From Paenibacillus mucilaginosus 3016 (GTDB taxonomy: Bacteria > Bacillota > Bacilli > Paenibacillales > NBRC-103111): a stretch of DNA of 64,000 bases. Position numbers and translations under genes: made by a program. Under the pieces are notes generated by a model. It worked only from the letters and a program-made list of their open reading frames with translations, searched no databases and was not told where the DNA came from. Location: assembly GCF_000250655.1 (NCBI RefSeq), contig NC_016935.1:8675049-8739048 (forward strand), read 5' to 3'. Shown here one piece after another: positions 33,824-43,023 of the stretch; positions within the stretch are counted from its first letter, which is position 1, and each line of letters begins with the position of its first letter.

Positions 33824-35655
33824 AGGGCCACCTCCTCCTCAGGAAGATACGGCAGGGTGAAGGTGACCCGGGTCCCTTGGCCCAGCTCGGACTCCAGTTG
33901 GATCGTCCCCCCGTGCGCTTTGACTATTTCCCGGGCAATCGAAAGTCCCAGTCCCGTGCCTCCCGCACTGCGGGAACGGGCCTTGTCCACCCGGTAGAAC
34001 CGGTCGAAGATGCGGCTGAGGTCCTTCTTCGGAATCCCGATGCCGTTATCCTGTACGGAGATCTCCAGCACGGCCGCATCCGGTCTTCTCGCATGAATGC
34101 GGATGTGCCCGCCTTCCGGCGTATACTTGATGGCGTTGGAGATCAGATTGTCCAGCACCTGGTCGATCCGGTCCCGGTCGAGCGTGATCTCGTCCACCTC
34201 TGGGTCCACATCCACGGTGATGCCGATCATCCGCTGCTCGAGCTGGAACGAGAACCGGTCGGCCGTCTCCTCCAGCATCTCGGTCACATCGGCCGTATCC
34301 TTGGAGATGATCGCCTGCTTCGAATCAAGCCGTGAGAGCTGCAGCAGGTCCGTAACGAGGCGGATCATCCGCTCCGTCTCGCCCCTGGCCACGCTGACGA
34401 ACTTGCCTGCCAGCTGCGGCTCCTCGAGCGCCCCGTCTTCGAGCGCCTCGAGATAGCTCTTGATCGTCGTCAGCGGCGTCCGCAGCTCATGCGAGACGTT
34501 CGCGACGAACTCGCGCCGGGACTGCTCGAGCTTCTCCTGCCCGGTCACGTCCTGCAGCACGGCGATCGTCCCGGCCGCGCCCTTGCCCTTGCTGTAGATA
34601 TTCGTGTACGTCACCTTGACGTGCAGAGGCTCTTCTTCGCCTTCATGGAAGAACTCCATCATCGTCGACAGGTTCCCGCCGCCCTCAGTCCGGGTCATCG
34701 GCTCCTGCGAGCCCAGCAGCTCGCTGAGCGGCATGCCGAGCGTCGTGTCCTCGTTCACCTGCAGGATCTGCTTCGCCCGCCGGTTAATCACGATCACCCG
34801 GCCGTGATCGTCGGTGGCGACCAGCCCGTCATTCATGTTGGAGAGGATGGAAGCGAGCCGCTCCTTCTCCTCCTCGTTGAGCGAGAGAGCCTCCCGCAGC
34901 CGCTCCATCATGAAGTTGAACGTGTTGCCGAGCTGGCCGATCTCATCCTGCCCCATGATCTGCACCTTCTCGTCGAAGCGCCCCTCCGCCACTGCGGTTG
35001 CCTGGCGGGTCAGCGCCTTGATCGGGTTCGTGATCGTCGATGACAGCAGGACGCCCAGCAGCGCCGTCAGCGCCAGAGCGATCAGGGTGCCGGAGAAGAG
35101 GAACTGGTTGATCCGGTTGAGCGTGTTGTACACATCATCCATCGACGAGATGAGATACACGGCGCCGAGCACCTTCACCCCGGAGCCGATCGGCTTGGCG
35201 ATGATCATCTTCCGCGTCCCGTCGAGGTCCGTGAACATCCGCTGGTTGTCCTTGATCCCCTGCAGGGCGCGCGTGACCTCCGTCTGCGTATTTTTGCTCC
35301 CGATGACTCCTTGGTTCGAGGCCAGCGAAGTTGTCAGCACCTCACCCGTCTCGCTGATGACCTGAATCTCACCCTTCGATATCGTAAAGAGGCTGTTGAC
35401 GAACTTGTTGAGCCGATCGAGCGACTCTTTGTTATTCTCCGCATTATTATCGAGCGTCCCGATCATGTAGCTCTCGACCCACTGGGCGAGCAGCAGCGCC
35501 TGGTCGTCCCGGTTCTTCACGAAGTCGCTCTTCAGCGAGTCCTCCAGCGTCTTGATGAAGTACACGCCGATCATCTGCATAGCGATCAGGATCAGGAGCA
35601 CGTAGATAATAATGAGCTTCATCTGGATCGATTGAAAAAAACGGACGCCCTTCAT
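33820..35655 (-). CDS. walK: WalK essential cell-wall sensor histidine kinase
   Basis: A 611-residue kinase: first membrane helix (about 10-32), an extracytoplasmic Cache-like loop, second helix (about 180-205), HAMP, a PAS domain (about 265-370) and the catalytic core. The H box is FVANVSHELRTPLTTIKSYLE; the N box LDNLISNAIKYTPEGG; G boxes VQDNGIGIPKKD and GTGLGLSI. It phosphorylates WalR and controls autolysins and wall turnover. The ATG at 35655 is chosen because MKGVRFFQSIQ matches the family and GGAG lies 10 nt upstream; the frame stays open to 35694 inside walR. Confidence 0.95.
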   Translation of the reverse strand: MKGVRFFQSIQMKLIIIYVLLILIAMQMIGVYFIKTLEDSLKSDFVKNRDDQALLLAQWVESYMIGTLDNNAENNKESLDRLNKFVNSLFTISKGEIQVISETGEVLTTSLASNQGVIGSKNTQTEVTRALQGIKDNQRMFTDLDGTRKMIIAKPIGSGVKVLGAVYLISSMDDVYNTLNRINQFLFSGTLIALALTALLGVLLSSTITNPIKALTRQATAVAEGRFDEKVQIMGQDEIGQLGNTFNFMMERLREALSLNEEEKERLASILSNMNDGLVATDDHGRVIVINRRAKQILQVNEDTTLGMPLSELLGSQEPMTRTEGGGNLSTMMEFFHEGEEEPLHVKVTYTNIYSKGKGAAGTIAVLQDVTGQEKLEQSRREFVANVSHELRTPLTTIKSYLEALEDGALEEPQLAGKFVSVARGETERMIRLVTDLLQLSRLDSKQAIISKDTADVTEMLEETADRFSFQLEQRMIGITVDVDPEVDEITLDRDRIDQVLDNLISNAIKYTPEGGHIRIHARRPDAAVLEISVQDNGIGIPKKDLSRIFDRFYRVDKARSRSAGGTGLGLSIAREIVKAHGGTIQLESELGQGTRVTFTLPYLPEEEVAL

Positions 35656-35677
35656 CTCCCGCTCACTCCGTCTCCGT

Positions 35678-36406
35678 TTAGAAGCTGCCAGCATTCATTT
35701 TCGGGTTGCGCATCATGTAGCCCAGTCCCCGCCTCGTAATGATGTATTCCGGCCGGCTCGGGTCATCCTCGAGCTTCTCGCGCAGCCTCCGGATCGTCAC
35801 ATCCACCGTCCGCACGTCACCGAAGTATTCGAATCCCCATACCGCCTGAAGCAGATGCTCCCGCGTCATGACCTTGCCGCTGTTCTTCGCCATGTACTGC
35901 ACAAGCTCGAACTCCCGGTGGGTCAGGTCAAGCGGAGCGCCGTCCTTGTACACCACGTACATGTCCGTATCGATGAACAGGCTCAGGATACGGATACCCT
36001 GCCGCTGCTCTTCTTCGGCTTCCTGCGCAGGTGCGGCCTGTGACTTGCTCTGGCGCCGCAGATGCGCCTTCACCCGGGCCAGGAGCTCCCGTGTGCCGAA
36101 GGGCTTCGTAACATAATCGTCGGCGCCGAGCTCCAGGCCCAGCACCTTGTCGATCTCGTTGTCCTTGGCCGTAAGCATGATGATCGGCGTGTTAAGCTTC
36201 TGCCGCACCTCCCGGCAGACATCCATGCCGTCCTTCACCGGCAGCATGAGATCGAGAAGAATCAAATCCGGCTCCTCCGCATACGCGAGATCCACGGCGG
36301 TTCCGCCGTCATATGCGCAGATGACCTCGTGCCCCTCTTTTTCGAGGTTGAACTTCAATATATCGGCAATCGGTTGTTCGTCGTCCACTACCAGAATTTT
36401 GGCCAC
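35678..36406 (-). CDS. walR: WalR essential response regulator
   Basis: A 242-residue OmpR-type regulator: receiver (1-120) with VVDDEQP, phospho-acceptor Asp in LILLDLMLP, and Lys in YVTKPFG; winged-helix domain (about 140-235) with LTHREFELVQYMAKN and DVRTVDVTIRRLREKLE. It controls wall hydrolases in response to WalK. The start is GTG at 36406. It is the first gene of the wal operon, and a promoter is suggested upstream. Confidence 0.96.
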   Translation of the reverse strand: MAKILVVDDEQPIADILKFNLEKEGHEVICAYDGGTAVDLAYAEEPDLILLDLMLPVKDGMDVCREVRQKLNTPIIMLTAKDNEIDKVLGLELGADDYVTKPFGTRELLARVKAHLRRQSKSQAAPAQEAEEEQRQGIRILSLFIDTDMYVVYKDGAPLDLTHREFELVQYMAKNSGKVMTREHLLQAVWGFEYFGDVRTVDVTIRRLREKLEDDPSRPEYIITRRGLGYMMRNPKMNAGSF

Positions 36407-36466
36407 TGTTCCGTCGTCACCGCCTATTTCCCAAACTCGTCTTCCTGCCCTGGAATGCGGCAGGCT

Positions 36467-36496
36467 ATTCTATTATTTTACCATACTCGGGCACAA
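36467..36496 (-). promoter_or_regulatory. Candidate SigA promoter of the wal operon
   Basis: TTGTGC (36496-36491) and TAGAAT (36472-36467) with an 18-nt spacer. The -35 element overlaps the tail of the upstream terminator. The match is moderate. Confidence 0.4.
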
Positions 36497-36540
36497 AAAG
36501 AGACACGGAAGCCGCAGTCCCCTGCTTCTTCCATGTCTCT
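36495..36540 (-). terminator. Intrinsic terminator of the M23 peptidase gene
   Basis: GAGACATGGAAG pairs with CTTCCGTGTCTC (one mismatch/GU) and is followed by TTTTTGTG on the minus strand; it separates the peptidase gene from walR. Confidence 0.85.
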
Positions 36541-36606
36541 ATAATAGGGCTTGTGCCGCCCTCCCGATCTACAAATGGATATCCGGCTAGTCAGGTGTCT
36601 GCCCTC

Positions 36607-38175
36607 TTACCGGTTCAGGAACTTCAGCGGATTCTGCGGGCTCTCGTTCACCTGAATCTCAAAGTGCAGATGCACGCCCGTCGAATGGCCGGTGGAGCCC
36701 ATATAGCCGATCTTCTCGCCCTTCTCGACGATCTGGCCGACCTCCACGTTAATCTCGCTGAGATGGCCGTATAGCGTCCGGTAACCGTTCAGGTGGTCGA
36801 GGATGATGCATTTGCCGTAGCCGTCCTTCGTGCCCGCGAAGACCACTTTGGCATTATCCGCCGCCATGATGTTGCGGTTGCCGGTCAGGTCGATCCCCTT
36901 GTGGAGAGCGCCCCAGCGCGTACCGAAGGTGCTTGTGATGTTGGCCGAAGCCACCGGCCAGGCGAACTTGCCTGTACCTTCGCCCTTGACGACCTTCGTG
37001 CCTTTTCTCTGCACCTCTTTGACCGGCTGCTTCACGATCTCTTCGCTAAGAAGGGTCTCGTTCTCGAGCATACCGTTGACCTTGGTGAGCTCGAAGGTTA
37101 CCTTCTTCATGCCGTTCTGGCCCGGAGAGATGACTTCCACCGTACCCAGACGCATGCTGTCATCCTGCTGATACTCGATCTCATGCTGGATCTCCTGGCT
37201 TTCAACCACCTTCTCCACCGTCCGTACGGACAAGGCAGGCTGAAGGACGGTCAGGTCGAGCACCTGGCCCACTTTGATCATATCATCCGTTATGCTGGGG
37301 TTATTCTGATAGATGACCTGCTTCGGGATGCCGAACTGCTTGGCAATGCAGCCGACGCAGTCCCCTTCCTGCACCGTATATTTGGTCGGGGCCATATTGC
37401 CTGTCTCGAGCTTCGTCTGCAGCTCCTCCGGCTTCATCAGATCCTTCGGATCGATCTTGACCTCCTGGAATTCCACCTGCTCCACGAAATCCGCCTTCTG
37501 CAGCTCCGTCGATACCGGAACCGAGGAAGGAGCGGAGAGCACGGTCACTTTGCCCGGCTCTTTCTTACCGGCAACGGAAGCTACAGCCTTCTGCTTGATG
37601 TGCTCCAGCACCTGCTTCGCCGTCGCCTCGTCTTTGACGACGCCGGCCGGTTTGCCGTTGACGATGAGCTGTACCCCTACCGGATAGCTGCTGAAGTAGC
37701 CTTCCAGCTCCTTCAATACGCCCGCTTCATCGCCCTTGGGCTTGAAAGCCTTTTCAGCCTTAAATTCGATCTTCGGCTCGACGACGACCATCTTGGCTTC
37801 GCTTGTCGCCTTCGAGAGCTCTTCGCGCTTCGACTGCTTGAATGCTTCGACCTGCGACGGGTCCACCACCCTGCCGATCTCATCCCCGTTGGCGTAGACA
37901 CGATAGGTATCGGCCATACCGGCCTCCACGTAAGAATGCCCGCCCCACACGACCGCAACCATGAATGCTGCAGCCGATACCGTCCGGAATACCATTCCTT
38001 TATGTACTACAACCGTTTTTTCTGTATGTGAAAGCGGAGTTCCCGCTTCTTGTCCATCTTCGGAGCCTGCTGCTGCGACCTCATCTGCAAGTACCATGCT
38101 GTCGGAGCGCTTCTCGGATCCTCTAAGCTTGTTCATCAGGTCCTTGAACCGTTCCATGCCCTTGAAAACGTTCAT
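36607..38175 (-). CDS. Membrane-anchored M23 endopeptidase with LysM and G5 domains
   Basis: A 522-residue wall hydrolase: cytoplasmic tail of about 60 residues, one membrane helix (FRTVSAAAFMVAVVWGG), a coiled/linker part, LysM domain (YTVQEGDCVGCIAKQFGIPK), G5 domain (about 320-395) and a C-terminal LytM/M23 domain. Zn ligands appear in HKGIDLTG (His, Asp) and HLHFE (His). Cleavage of peptide crosslinks is the expected reaction. AAAGGAG precedes the ATG. It lies just upstream of walR in the same direction, separated by a terminator, so WalR control is plausible. Confidence 0.92.
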   Translation of the reverse strand: MNVFKGMERFKDLMNKLRGSEKRSDSMVLADEVAAAGSEDGQEAGTPLSHTEKTVVVHKGMVFRTVSAAAFMVAVVWGGHSYVEAGMADTYRVYANGDEIGRVVDPSQVEAFKQSKREELSKATSEAKMVVVEPKIEFKAEKAFKPKGDEAGVLKELEGYFSSYPVGVQLIVNGKPAGVVKDEATAKQVLEHIKQKAVASVAGKKEPGKVTVLSAPSSVPVSTELQKADFVEQVEFQEVKIDPKDLMKPEELQTKLETGNMAPTKYTVQEGDCVGCIAKQFGIPKQVIYQNNPSITDDMIKVGQVLDLTVLQPALSVRTVEKVVESQEIQHEIEYQQDDSMRLGTVEVISPGQNGMKKVTFELTKVNGMLENETLLSEEIVKQPVKEVQRKGTKVVKGEGTGKFAWPVASANITSTFGTRWGALHKGIDLTGNRNIMAADNAKVVFAGTKDGYGKCIILDHLNGYRTLYGHLSEINVEVGQIVEKGEKIGYMGSTGHSTGVHLHFEIQVNESPQNPLKFLNR

Positions 38176-38551
38176 CTTCTTCTCCTTTTAAGCCGTTTTT
38201 TGCCGCACTCGACAATCAGCCGCAGGCTCTTGGCTCATACGTGAACCCCTGCGCTGTCTTCCTGACCCCTTCGTACGAAACTGCCGCGGCGCTGTTCTTT
38301 GCAAAGAACAATCTACCGTTTGGATAGAAGCCGGGCTCCCCGCCCACTCCAATCAGCTGCGCACAACAAAGAATCCCCGGGCCTCCGGGTCTCAGGCTGC
38401 TTACGATTTGCACATAAAAACACCTAAAATTAGGGACGATAACCATAGTTCCAAACTTCTTTACATACTGTACCATAGGAAGTCTACCATTTTCAACAAA
38501 ACGTGAATTACCACACAGTTTGATAGATTATGGCGAAAGGGGACAGCATCG
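38176..38551. other. Long leader/promoter region of the M23 peptidase gene
   Basis: This 376-nt gap holds a perfect 16-bp palindrome, GTTCTTTGCAAAGAAC (38294-38309). A candidate SigA promoter on the minus strand has TTGAAA (38496-38491), 18 nt, TACAGT (38472-38467), which would give a leader of about 280 nt. The leader is GC-rich and looks structured, but I could not match it to a known riboswitch. No gene is supported. Confidence 0.5.
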
Positions 38552-38809
38552 ATGGAAAACTTAACAGCCTCCTTCCGAAGCCCGGCCGACAGGGAACAGG
38601 CGGCGGAGGCACTCCGAAAGCAGGGTGTCGTGGATCTTCAGTTTGAATCCGGCACGGCGGAAAAAGCCTTCTCCCCCTCCGCTCTGGCCATGAGCCGCGG
38701 AGAGACGGACAGCGGTTCCCACGGGAGCTGGACTATGCAGATTCTCGTGGAATCCTCGCGGCGCCGGCAGGCCGAAGACACCGTCGTTCACTTCGGTGGA
38801 CAATACTAG
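38552..38809 (+). CDS. Small hypothetical protein, 85 residues
   Basis: Begins MENLTASFRSPADREQAAEALRKQG, which reads like the first beta-alpha unit of a ferredoxin-like fold (as in heavy-metal-associated or YflT-like proteins), and ends in a short charged segment. No family is recognised. AAAGGGG lies 9 nt before the ATG. It is divergent from the M23 peptidase gene and convergent with the next gene. Confidence 0.6.
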   Translation: MENLTASFRSPADREQAAEALRKQGVVDLQFESGTAEKAFSPSALAMSRGETDSGSHGSWTMQILVESSRRRQAEDTVVHFGGQY

Positions 38810-38912
38810 AAGATTCGCAGTGCAGCGGATTCCTATGAGGGTATGAGGGGGAGGAAACATTATCCACCAGGTACGCTGTCTTGGTGAGATCTACATTCTT
38901 ATAGGTTCAAAA

Positions 38913-38949
38913 AAACGCCCTGCGGCTCAAATGAGCCTCAGGGCGTTTG
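38913..38949. terminator. Bidirectional terminator
   Basis: AACGCCCTG.GGCTC pairs with GAGCC.CAGGGCGTT around AAAT; one side has a run of A/T. The minus-strand gene's stop codon (38938) is inside it. Confidence 0.8.
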
Positions 38950-39657
38950 CGTGGGCGCTTGCTTCTCGATGATCCCGAGCAGCAGCTGCTTGTATTCCTC
39001 TTCCTTCAGATGCCTCTGCAGCACCTGTTCCAGCTCCTTGATCTCGGCTGCGGTGATGCCGTCCTCCAGCAGCAGCGAGATCTTCTGCATCTCTTCCGGC
39101 GGCACCCGGTTATACAGCATCCCGAACACCTTCGTCTTGTCGCTTTCGGATAGGGCGTCCTTCAGCTTGTTGAATTCTTCGCCGGACACGACGACCTTCT
39201 TGTCCGCCTCCAGCGCTGCCTCCCCGCTTCCCTGCAGCTGTGAGGACGACTGCCGGCTCCAGACGGCTACCGCATCGTCCGGCTTCCGGTACGGGTCGGC
39301 CGTGCTCTTGTCGCCCGCGCCAGGAGCGGTCCCGCTTCCAGTGCCGCCGCTTCCTCCGCTGGTGGTGCCGGATTCCGCTGCCGGAGCTGTACTTGCCTGC
39401 GGCTGTGCCGCCACGGCCAGGTCCTTGCCGCTTGGCAGTGCCTGCTCCGAAGCTTCCGAACCCAGGCCCAGCTGGGCGCTGAACCGGCCGGCAAAGCCGC
39501 CCCAATCGATCTTCTGCCCGGCCGGCCGCTGGATATGATACTGGTCGAGGAGCATCTCGACATACGTATTCACGGCCAGAAACGTCAGCGCCACGCAGCA
39601 TACCGAGGTCACTGCCGCCGTCAGCCCCAGCTTGATCAGGCTTTTCATCCACTTCAT
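38938..39657 (-). CDS. Hypothetical membrane-anchored protein
   Basis: A 239-residue protein with one N-terminal membrane helix (about 9-30), then a low-complexity Gly/Ser/Ala/Thr linker (about 85-120), and a compact helical C-terminal domain (about 150-235, EEFNKLKDALSESDKTKVF and PPEEMQKISLLLEDG). The domain would lie outside the membrane. No enzyme motif is visible. It lies between the M23 peptidase and purA; an envelope role is only a guess. GGAGG and AGGAAG precede the ATG. Confidence 0.75.
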   Translation of the reverse strand: MKWMKSLIKLGLTAAVTSVCCVALTFLAVNTYVEMLLDQYHIQRPAGQKIDWGGFAGRFSAQLGLGSEASEQALPSGKDLAVAAQPQASTAPAAESGTTSGGSGGTGSGTAPGAGDKSTADPYRKPDDAVAVWSRQSSSQLQGSGEAALEADKKVVVSGEEFNKLKDALSESDKTKVFGMLYNRVPPEEMQKISLLLEDGITAAEIKELEQVLQRHLKEEEYKQLLLGIIEKQAPTQTP

Positions 39658-39748
39658 ACTTCCTACGCTCCCTCCCGGATCAGTCCCTCTTCCCTATCAG
39701 TATGGACCTATTTGCGGGAACTCAACCGCGGGGAGCCCTAAGCAGACC

Positions 39749-39782
39749 AAAAACCCCGGAGGTCCGAAGGACCATCCGGGGT
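39749..39782 (-). terminator. Intrinsic terminator of purA
   Basis: ACCCCGGATGGTCC pairs with GGACCTCCGGGGT around TTC, followed by TTTTGG on the minus strand; about 50 nt after the purA stop. Confidence 0.85.
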
Positions 39783-39830
39783 CTATATGCCGCTGCCTAT
39801 GATGAAGGCGGCGGCAGGCGTATCGATCTC

Positions 39831-41114
39831 TTAGTAGATCGGCGCTACGAGATTCGTCTGCTCACGGTTGCGGCCGACGGAGAAGATCGCGATCGGAATC
39901 CCTGTCAGCTCGGAGACACGCTCCAGATACTTGCGGGCATTCTCCGGGAGATCCTCCATGCTGCGGACATTCGAGAGGTCCTCGGACCAGCCTGGAAGCT
40001 CTTCGTACACCGCTTCGCACTCTGCCAGCATCTTCAGGGATGCCGGGTAGTGCTCGATCACCTCACCGCGGAACTTGTAGGCGGTGCAGATCTTGACGGT
40101 CTCGAGACCGGCCAGCACGTCGAGGGAGTTCAGGGACAAACCCGTAATCCCGCTGACACGGCGCGCATGGCGCACGACGACGCTGTCGAACCAGCCGACG
40201 CGGCGCGGACGGCCGGTGACCGTACCGTACTCGTGGCCCTTCTCACGGATCCAGTCGCCGGTTTCGTTCGTCTGCTCGGTAGGGAACGGACCATCCCCTA
40301 CGCGGGTCGTGTAGGACTTCGCCACACCGATGATCTGCTTGATCTTCGTCGGGCCTACGCCCGAGCCGATGCAGACCCCGCCGGCCGACGGGTTCGAAGA
40401 GGTAACGTACGGGTACGTCCCCTGGTCGATGTCGAGCATGACGCCCTGTGCGCCTTCGAAGAGCACCTTCTTGCCATCGTCGATCAGGTCGTTCAGCACA
40501 ACGGAAGTATCCGTAACATAAGGACGGATCTGCTCGGCGTAGCCCAGGTATTCCTTGATGATCGTATCGGCATCCAGGCCCTCGGAGCCGTATACCTGAC
40601 GGATCAGCACGTTCTTCTCGGCGACGAGGTGGCGCACTTTGCGCTCGAACTCTTCCGCGTCCAGCAGGTCGGCGATCCGGATGCCGTTGCGAGCAGCCTT
40701 GTCCATGTAGCATGGACCGATGCCCTTGCGCGTCGTGCCGATCTTGTTGTCGCCCTTGCGCTCTTCTTCAAGGCCGTCGAGCACGAGATGATACGGCATG
40801 ATGACGTGAGCGCGGTCGCTGATGCGCAGGTTGTTGGTCGTGAAGCCATTGTCATGGATGTAGCGGATCTCCTCGAGCAGCGCGCCCGGATTGATGACCA
40901 TGCCGTTGCCGATGACACAAACTTTATCTTCATAAAAAATGCCCGATGGAATCATCGTCAATTTATACTTTTTATCGTTGATAATGATGGTATGCCCTGC
41001 ATTGTTTCCGCCCTGGTAACGAGCTACAACTTCTGCGGATTCCGCCAGAAAATCGGTAATCTTTCCTTTTCCTTCGTCTCCCCATTGGGTACCGACAACT
41101 ACTACCGTTGACAT
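39831..41114 (-). CDS. purA: Adenylosuccinate synthetase
   Basis: Converts IMP, aspartate and GTP to adenylosuccinate, the first committed step of AMP synthesis. The 427-residue protein shows the GTP loop GTQWGDEGKGK at the N-terminus, the IMP site (GGNNAGHTI), the signature GIGPCYMDKAAR and the catalytic PTEQTNETGD region near residue 290, with TGRPRRVGW towards the end. Full length for the family. The promoter is preceded by a PurR-type operator. Confidence 0.97.
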   Translation of the reverse strand: MSTVVVVGTQWGDEGKGKITDFLAESAEVVARYQGGNNAGHTIIINDKKYKLTMIPSGIFYEDKVCVIGNGMVINPGALLEEIRYIHDNGFTTNNLRISDRAHVIMPYHLVLDGLEEERKGDNKIGTTRKGIGPCYMDKAARNGIRIADLLDAEEFERKVRHLVAEKNVLIRQVYGSEGLDADTIIKEYLGYAEQIRPYVTDTSVVLNDLIDDGKKVLFEGAQGVMLDIDQGTYPYVTSSNPSAGGVCIGSGVGPTKIKQIIGVAKSYTTRVGDGPFPTEQTNETGDWIREKGHEYGTVTGRPRRVGWFDSVVVRHARRVSGITGLSLNSLDVLAGLETVKICTAYKFRGEVIEHYPASLKMLAECEAVYEELPGWSEDLSNVRSMEDLPENARKYLERVSELTGIPIAIFSVGRNREQTNLVAPIY

Positions 41115-41222
41115 GTTAACCTTTCCCCCTGAGAGGTGGAAACCACCTAAGTTTTGCCTTTAGGCATCCTGGACGGGCATCCGAACCTGAGACATCGGAG
41201 CCGCTGCCAAAGCACCATGATC

Positions 41223-41251
41223 AGTTTAGCAGTACACCGCGGTAAAGTCAA
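41223..41251 (-). promoter_or_regulatory. SigA-type promoter of purA
   Basis: TTGACT (41251-41246) and TAAACT (41228-41223) with a 17-nt spacer, about 110 nt before purA. Confidence 0.7.
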
Positions 41252-41252
41252 C

Positions 41253-41296
41253 GAAAACGAACAATTTATAGACCCATTAGCACATCGTTCGGAAAA
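41253..41296. promoter_or_regulatory. Inverted pair of PurBox sequences (PurR operator)
   Basis: GAAAACGAACAAT (41253-41265) on the plus strand and TTTTCCGAACGAT (41296-41284) on the minus strand resemble the PurBox consensus AWWWCCGAACWWT with two and few mismatches. They are inverted and 18 nt apart, as in PurR-controlled Bacillus genes, and lie directly upstream of the purA -35 element. PurR with PRPP as inducer would act here. Confidence 0.6.
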
Positions 41297-41546
41297 TGTT
41301 CAAGGTCAGGCACAAGTTTCCCGCATCATCCTTCCTAATCCGTTTGCAGTCCGCATAATCACGCGGAAAAGGTCCCAAGCCGGCGATACAAGGGCAGCCC
41401 GATATCTATGTTCCAGCCATGGACTTCCTCCCGAACGGCCGTCCTTATTTCTATTGTTACCAACATCCGGTCATTCTTCCGTTGAGCAACGTGATTGCTT
41501 AGGCCTCCCCGCCCTTTTATGGCGTCCCCCTACTTTCTCGTCCAAC
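41297..41546. other. Gene-free stretch between purA promoter and dnaB terminator
   Basis: About 250 nt with no coding pattern or known RNA that I can recognise; moderately GC-rich. Confidence 0.4.
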
Positions 41547-41582
41547 AAAAAAAGAAAAACAGCCGGGCCTAAGCCCAGCTGT
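41547..41582 (-). terminator. Intrinsic terminator of dnaB
   Basis: ACAGCTGGGC pairs with GCCCGGCTGT around TTAG, then TTTTCTTTTTTTG on the minus strand, about 75 nt after the dnaB stop. Confidence 0.85.
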
Positions 41583-41655
41583 TCTCGTGGTGTGCTTTTG
41601 ATGATTTGTTCCTCGTGCAACAAGCTGAATGCCATTAAACATCTGCCCTATGCCG

Positions 41656-43023
41656 CTATCTGGCCGCACCGGCCGGCTCCTGGTGCGTCCGGTCGAGCCC
41701 GACGAACTTGTTGTAGTTCTTCAGGAACGCCAGCTCTACCGTGCCTACCGGGCCGTTACGCTGCTTGGCAATGATGATCTCGATGATGTCCTTCTTCTCG
41801 GATTCCTTGTCGTAGTAATCGTCACGGTACAAGAACGCGACGATGTCGGCATCCTGCTCGATCGAACCGGATTCCCGGAGGTCGGACATCATCGGACGCT
41901 TGTCCTGCCGCTGCTCTACGCCACGGCTGAGCTGCGACAGGGCAATCACCGGCACGTTCAGCTCTCTGGCAATCTGCTTCAGCGTACGCGAGATCTCAGA
42001 GACCTCCTGCTGCCGGTTGTCGCCCTTCCCGCGGCCATGGATGAGCTGCAGGTAGTCGATCAGGATCATCCCGAGGCCCTTCTCCTTCTTGAGCCGCCGG
42101 CACTTCGCACGGATATCCGCCACCGTTACCGAAGGGGAGTCGTCGATGTAGATGTTCGCTTCGGACAGGGAACCGATCGCCATCGTCAGCTTCTCCCAGT
42201 CGTCGTTCTCGAGGAAACCGGTCCGCAGTCGTCCCGCATCCACGTTGGCCTCGGCACAGATCATACGGTTGACGAGCTGCGCCGCCCCCATCTCGAGCGA
42301 GAAGATGGCAACGGTCTCCTTCTCGCGTACGCCGATGTTCTGCGCGATATTGAGGGCGAAGGCCGTCTTACCTACGGAAGGACGGGCCGCCACGATAATG
42401 AGGTCCGACCGCTGAAAGCCCGAAGTCATCTTGTCGAGGTCGGCGAAGCCGGAGCGCACACCGGTCGTGCTGCCCTTCTGGTTGTAGAGCATCTCGACCT
42501 TGTCGAACACTTCCATGAGCACGTCCCGGATGGCATGGAAGCCCGAGCCGGACCGCGACTGCGAGATCTCCATGATGCGCGCTTCGGCATCGCTGAGCAG
42601 GCTGCCGACGGTGTCTTCTCCCGAGTATCCGTCGGTAACGATCTGCGTGGCCGTCCGGATCAGTCTCCGCAGCATCGCTTTTTCTTCGACGATCTGTGCG
42701 TAATAATCGACGTTCGCCGCCGTCGGAACCGCGTTAGCGAGCTCCGAGAGGTAGGTGATCCCCCCTACATCCTCGAGCTGCTTCTTGTTCTGCAGACGCG
42801 CGGTCAGCGTGATGAGGTCGACCGGCTCGTTCGCTTCGGCCGTCTCGATCATCGCCTCAAAGATGAGCTGGTGGGCGCCGCGGTAGAAATCTTCGCTCTT
42901 CACCCGTCCCATCGCTGTCGCAAGCGCATCACCGTCGAGCATGATAGCTCCGAGGACGGCCTGCTCCGCTTCCACATTCTGCGGAGGGATGCGATCCATA
43001 AACATTTTCTCGTTCACGTTCAT
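41656..43023 (-). CDS. dnaB: Replicative DNA helicase
   Basis: The 455-residue ring helicase (called DnaC in B. subtilis) that unwinds DNA at the fork. N-terminal domain (1-150, starting NVEAEQAVLGAIMLDG), linker helix, and RecA-like ATPase with Walker A ARPSVGKTAFALN, Walker B MILIDYLQLI, and RPMMSDLRESGSIEQDAD. The ATG at 43023 follows GGGGAGGAAG by about 6 nt; an upstream in-frame ATG gives MYIRGGRR but no site. It follows rplI by 236 nt. Confidence 0.97.
   Translation of the reverse strand: MNVNEKMFMDRIPPQNVEAEQAVLGAIMLDGDALATAMGRVKSEDFYRGAHQLIFEAMIETAEANEPVDLITLTARLQNKKQLEDVGGITYLSELANAVPTAANVDYYAQIVEEKAMLRRLIRTATQIVTDGYSGEDTVGSLLSDAEARIMEISQSRSGSGFHAIRDVLMEVFDKVEMLYNQKGSTTGVRSGFADLDKMTSGFQRSDLIIVAARPSVGKTAFALNIAQNIGVREKETVAIFSLEMGAAQLVNRMICAEANVDAGRLRTGFLENDDWEKLTMAIGSLSEANIYIDDSPSVTVADIRAKCRRLKKEKGLGMILIDYLQLIHGRGKGDNRQQEVSEISRTLKQIARELNVPVIALSQLSRGVEQRQDKRPMMSDLRESGSIEQDADIVAFLYRDDYYDKESEKKDIIEIIIAKQRNGPVGTVELAFLKNYNKFVGLDRTHQEPAGAAR

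Noticed and set aside
38176..38476. c-di-AMP (ydaO) riboswitch before the M23 peptidase
   Set aside because: Expected blocks of the ydaO motif could not be aligned by eye; only the general context fits.
38216..38476. 86-codon minus-strand frame in the M23 leader
   Set aside because: No good ribosome-binding site, no family likeness, and it overlaps the likely promoter and palindrome.
39702..41111. 469-codon open frame opposite purA
   Set aside because: Exact shadow of purA with no family likeness; also overlaps the purA terminator.
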